43,067 nucleotides of DNA, taken from the NCBI GenBank assembly GCA_944385945.1, contig CALWZD010000002.1, positions 1 to 43,067 on the forward strand, written 5' to 3'. This DNA comes from an uncultured Anaerofilum sp. GTDB taxonomy: Bacteria; Bacillota; Clostridia; Oscillospirales; Ruminococcaceae. Shown piece by piece: positions 43,021 through 43,067 of the stretch. Within the stretch, counting starts at the first letter, position 1; every line of letters begins with the position of its first letter. Both the position numbers and the translations under genes were made by a program. Under the pieces are notes generated by a model. It saw only the letters and a list, made by a program, of their open reading frames with translations, was not told the origin of the DNA and searched no databases.

Positions 43021-43067
43021 CTGCGTCCAGGGGTAGATTTCGCAACAACAGGCTCGGAAATCACAGG

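Larger units (their letters stand above)
42441..43067. other. Intergenic region at right edge
   Basis: These 627 bases upstream of the chemoreceptor are AT-rich and hold no frame with plausible coding character. A promoter (42641-42668) and a terminator hairpin (42989-43020) are the only features I can support. The last 60 bases are less AT-rich and may belong to a feature beyond the window. Confidence 0.6.

Noticed and set aside
1-43067. tRNA, rRNA, insertion sequence or integrase genes
   Set aside because: None could be recognised by reading either strand; long genes with ordinary spacing fill most of the window.

Overview
The window looks like the chromosome of a low-to-moderate GC, Gram-positive, motile anaerobe of the class Clostridia, possibly Oscillospiraceae-like. 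The lineage is inferred from gene families: a YqhQ/DUF1385 protein, an OmpR-type two-component system with a co-operonic lipoprotein, a GH25/SpoIID wall protein, a split ThrE exporter and chemoreceptors, with strong AAGGAG-type ribosome binding sites. I found no rRNA, tRNA, IS element, phage gene or CRISPR array. Most genes lie on the minus strand; three on the plus strand (16702-21053) interrupt them.

Layout from left to right. (1) 1-490: truncated DUF1385/YqhQ gene. (2) 632-4076 (minus): lipoprotein, response regulator and histidine kinase, with a clear promoter at 4181-4209 and a terminator at 603-631. (3) 4305-13433 (minus): UDP-GlcNAc 2-epimerase, a triple-domain glycosyltransferase, a coiled-coil protein with a DUF115/GT42-like domain, and a secreted protein joining wall-binding-type repeats, a GH25 lysozyme domain and a SpoIID domain. 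A perfect consensus promoter and a leader holding a terminator with a competing pairing partner precede this group. (4) 13768-16484 (minus): two GT2 glycosyltransferases and a GtrA membrane protein. (5) 16702-21053 (plus): a membrane protein of unknown function, an SGNH acetylesterase and a cytoplasmic GH3 N-acetylhexosaminidase. (6) 21096-38294 (minus): a long, tightly packed, probably single operon starting at legB. It encodes a nonulosonic acid pathway of the GDP-linked legionaminic type (legB, legC, ptmE-like, legI, legG, legF), two oxidoreductases, five membrane proteins, a GNAT protein and the two-gene ThrE exporter. (7) 38543-42440 (minus): two chemoreceptors, the second broken by one in-frame TGA. 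(8) 42441-43067: noncoding, with a promoter and an orphan terminator hairpin.

How it fits together: the legB operon should make CMP-activated legionaminic acid or a relative. The multispanning proteins with a WDE motif, the DUF2142 protein, GtrA, the GT2 enzymes and the DUF115/GT42-like protein are candidates for building, flipping and attaching a surface glycan containing it. The chemoreceptors suggest motility, so flagellin is one possible acceptor and a wall-linked glycan another. The least familiar part is a duplicated two-gene module (a large WDE membrane protein plus a small membrane-anchored beta-domain partner), present twice in tandem between legB and legC.
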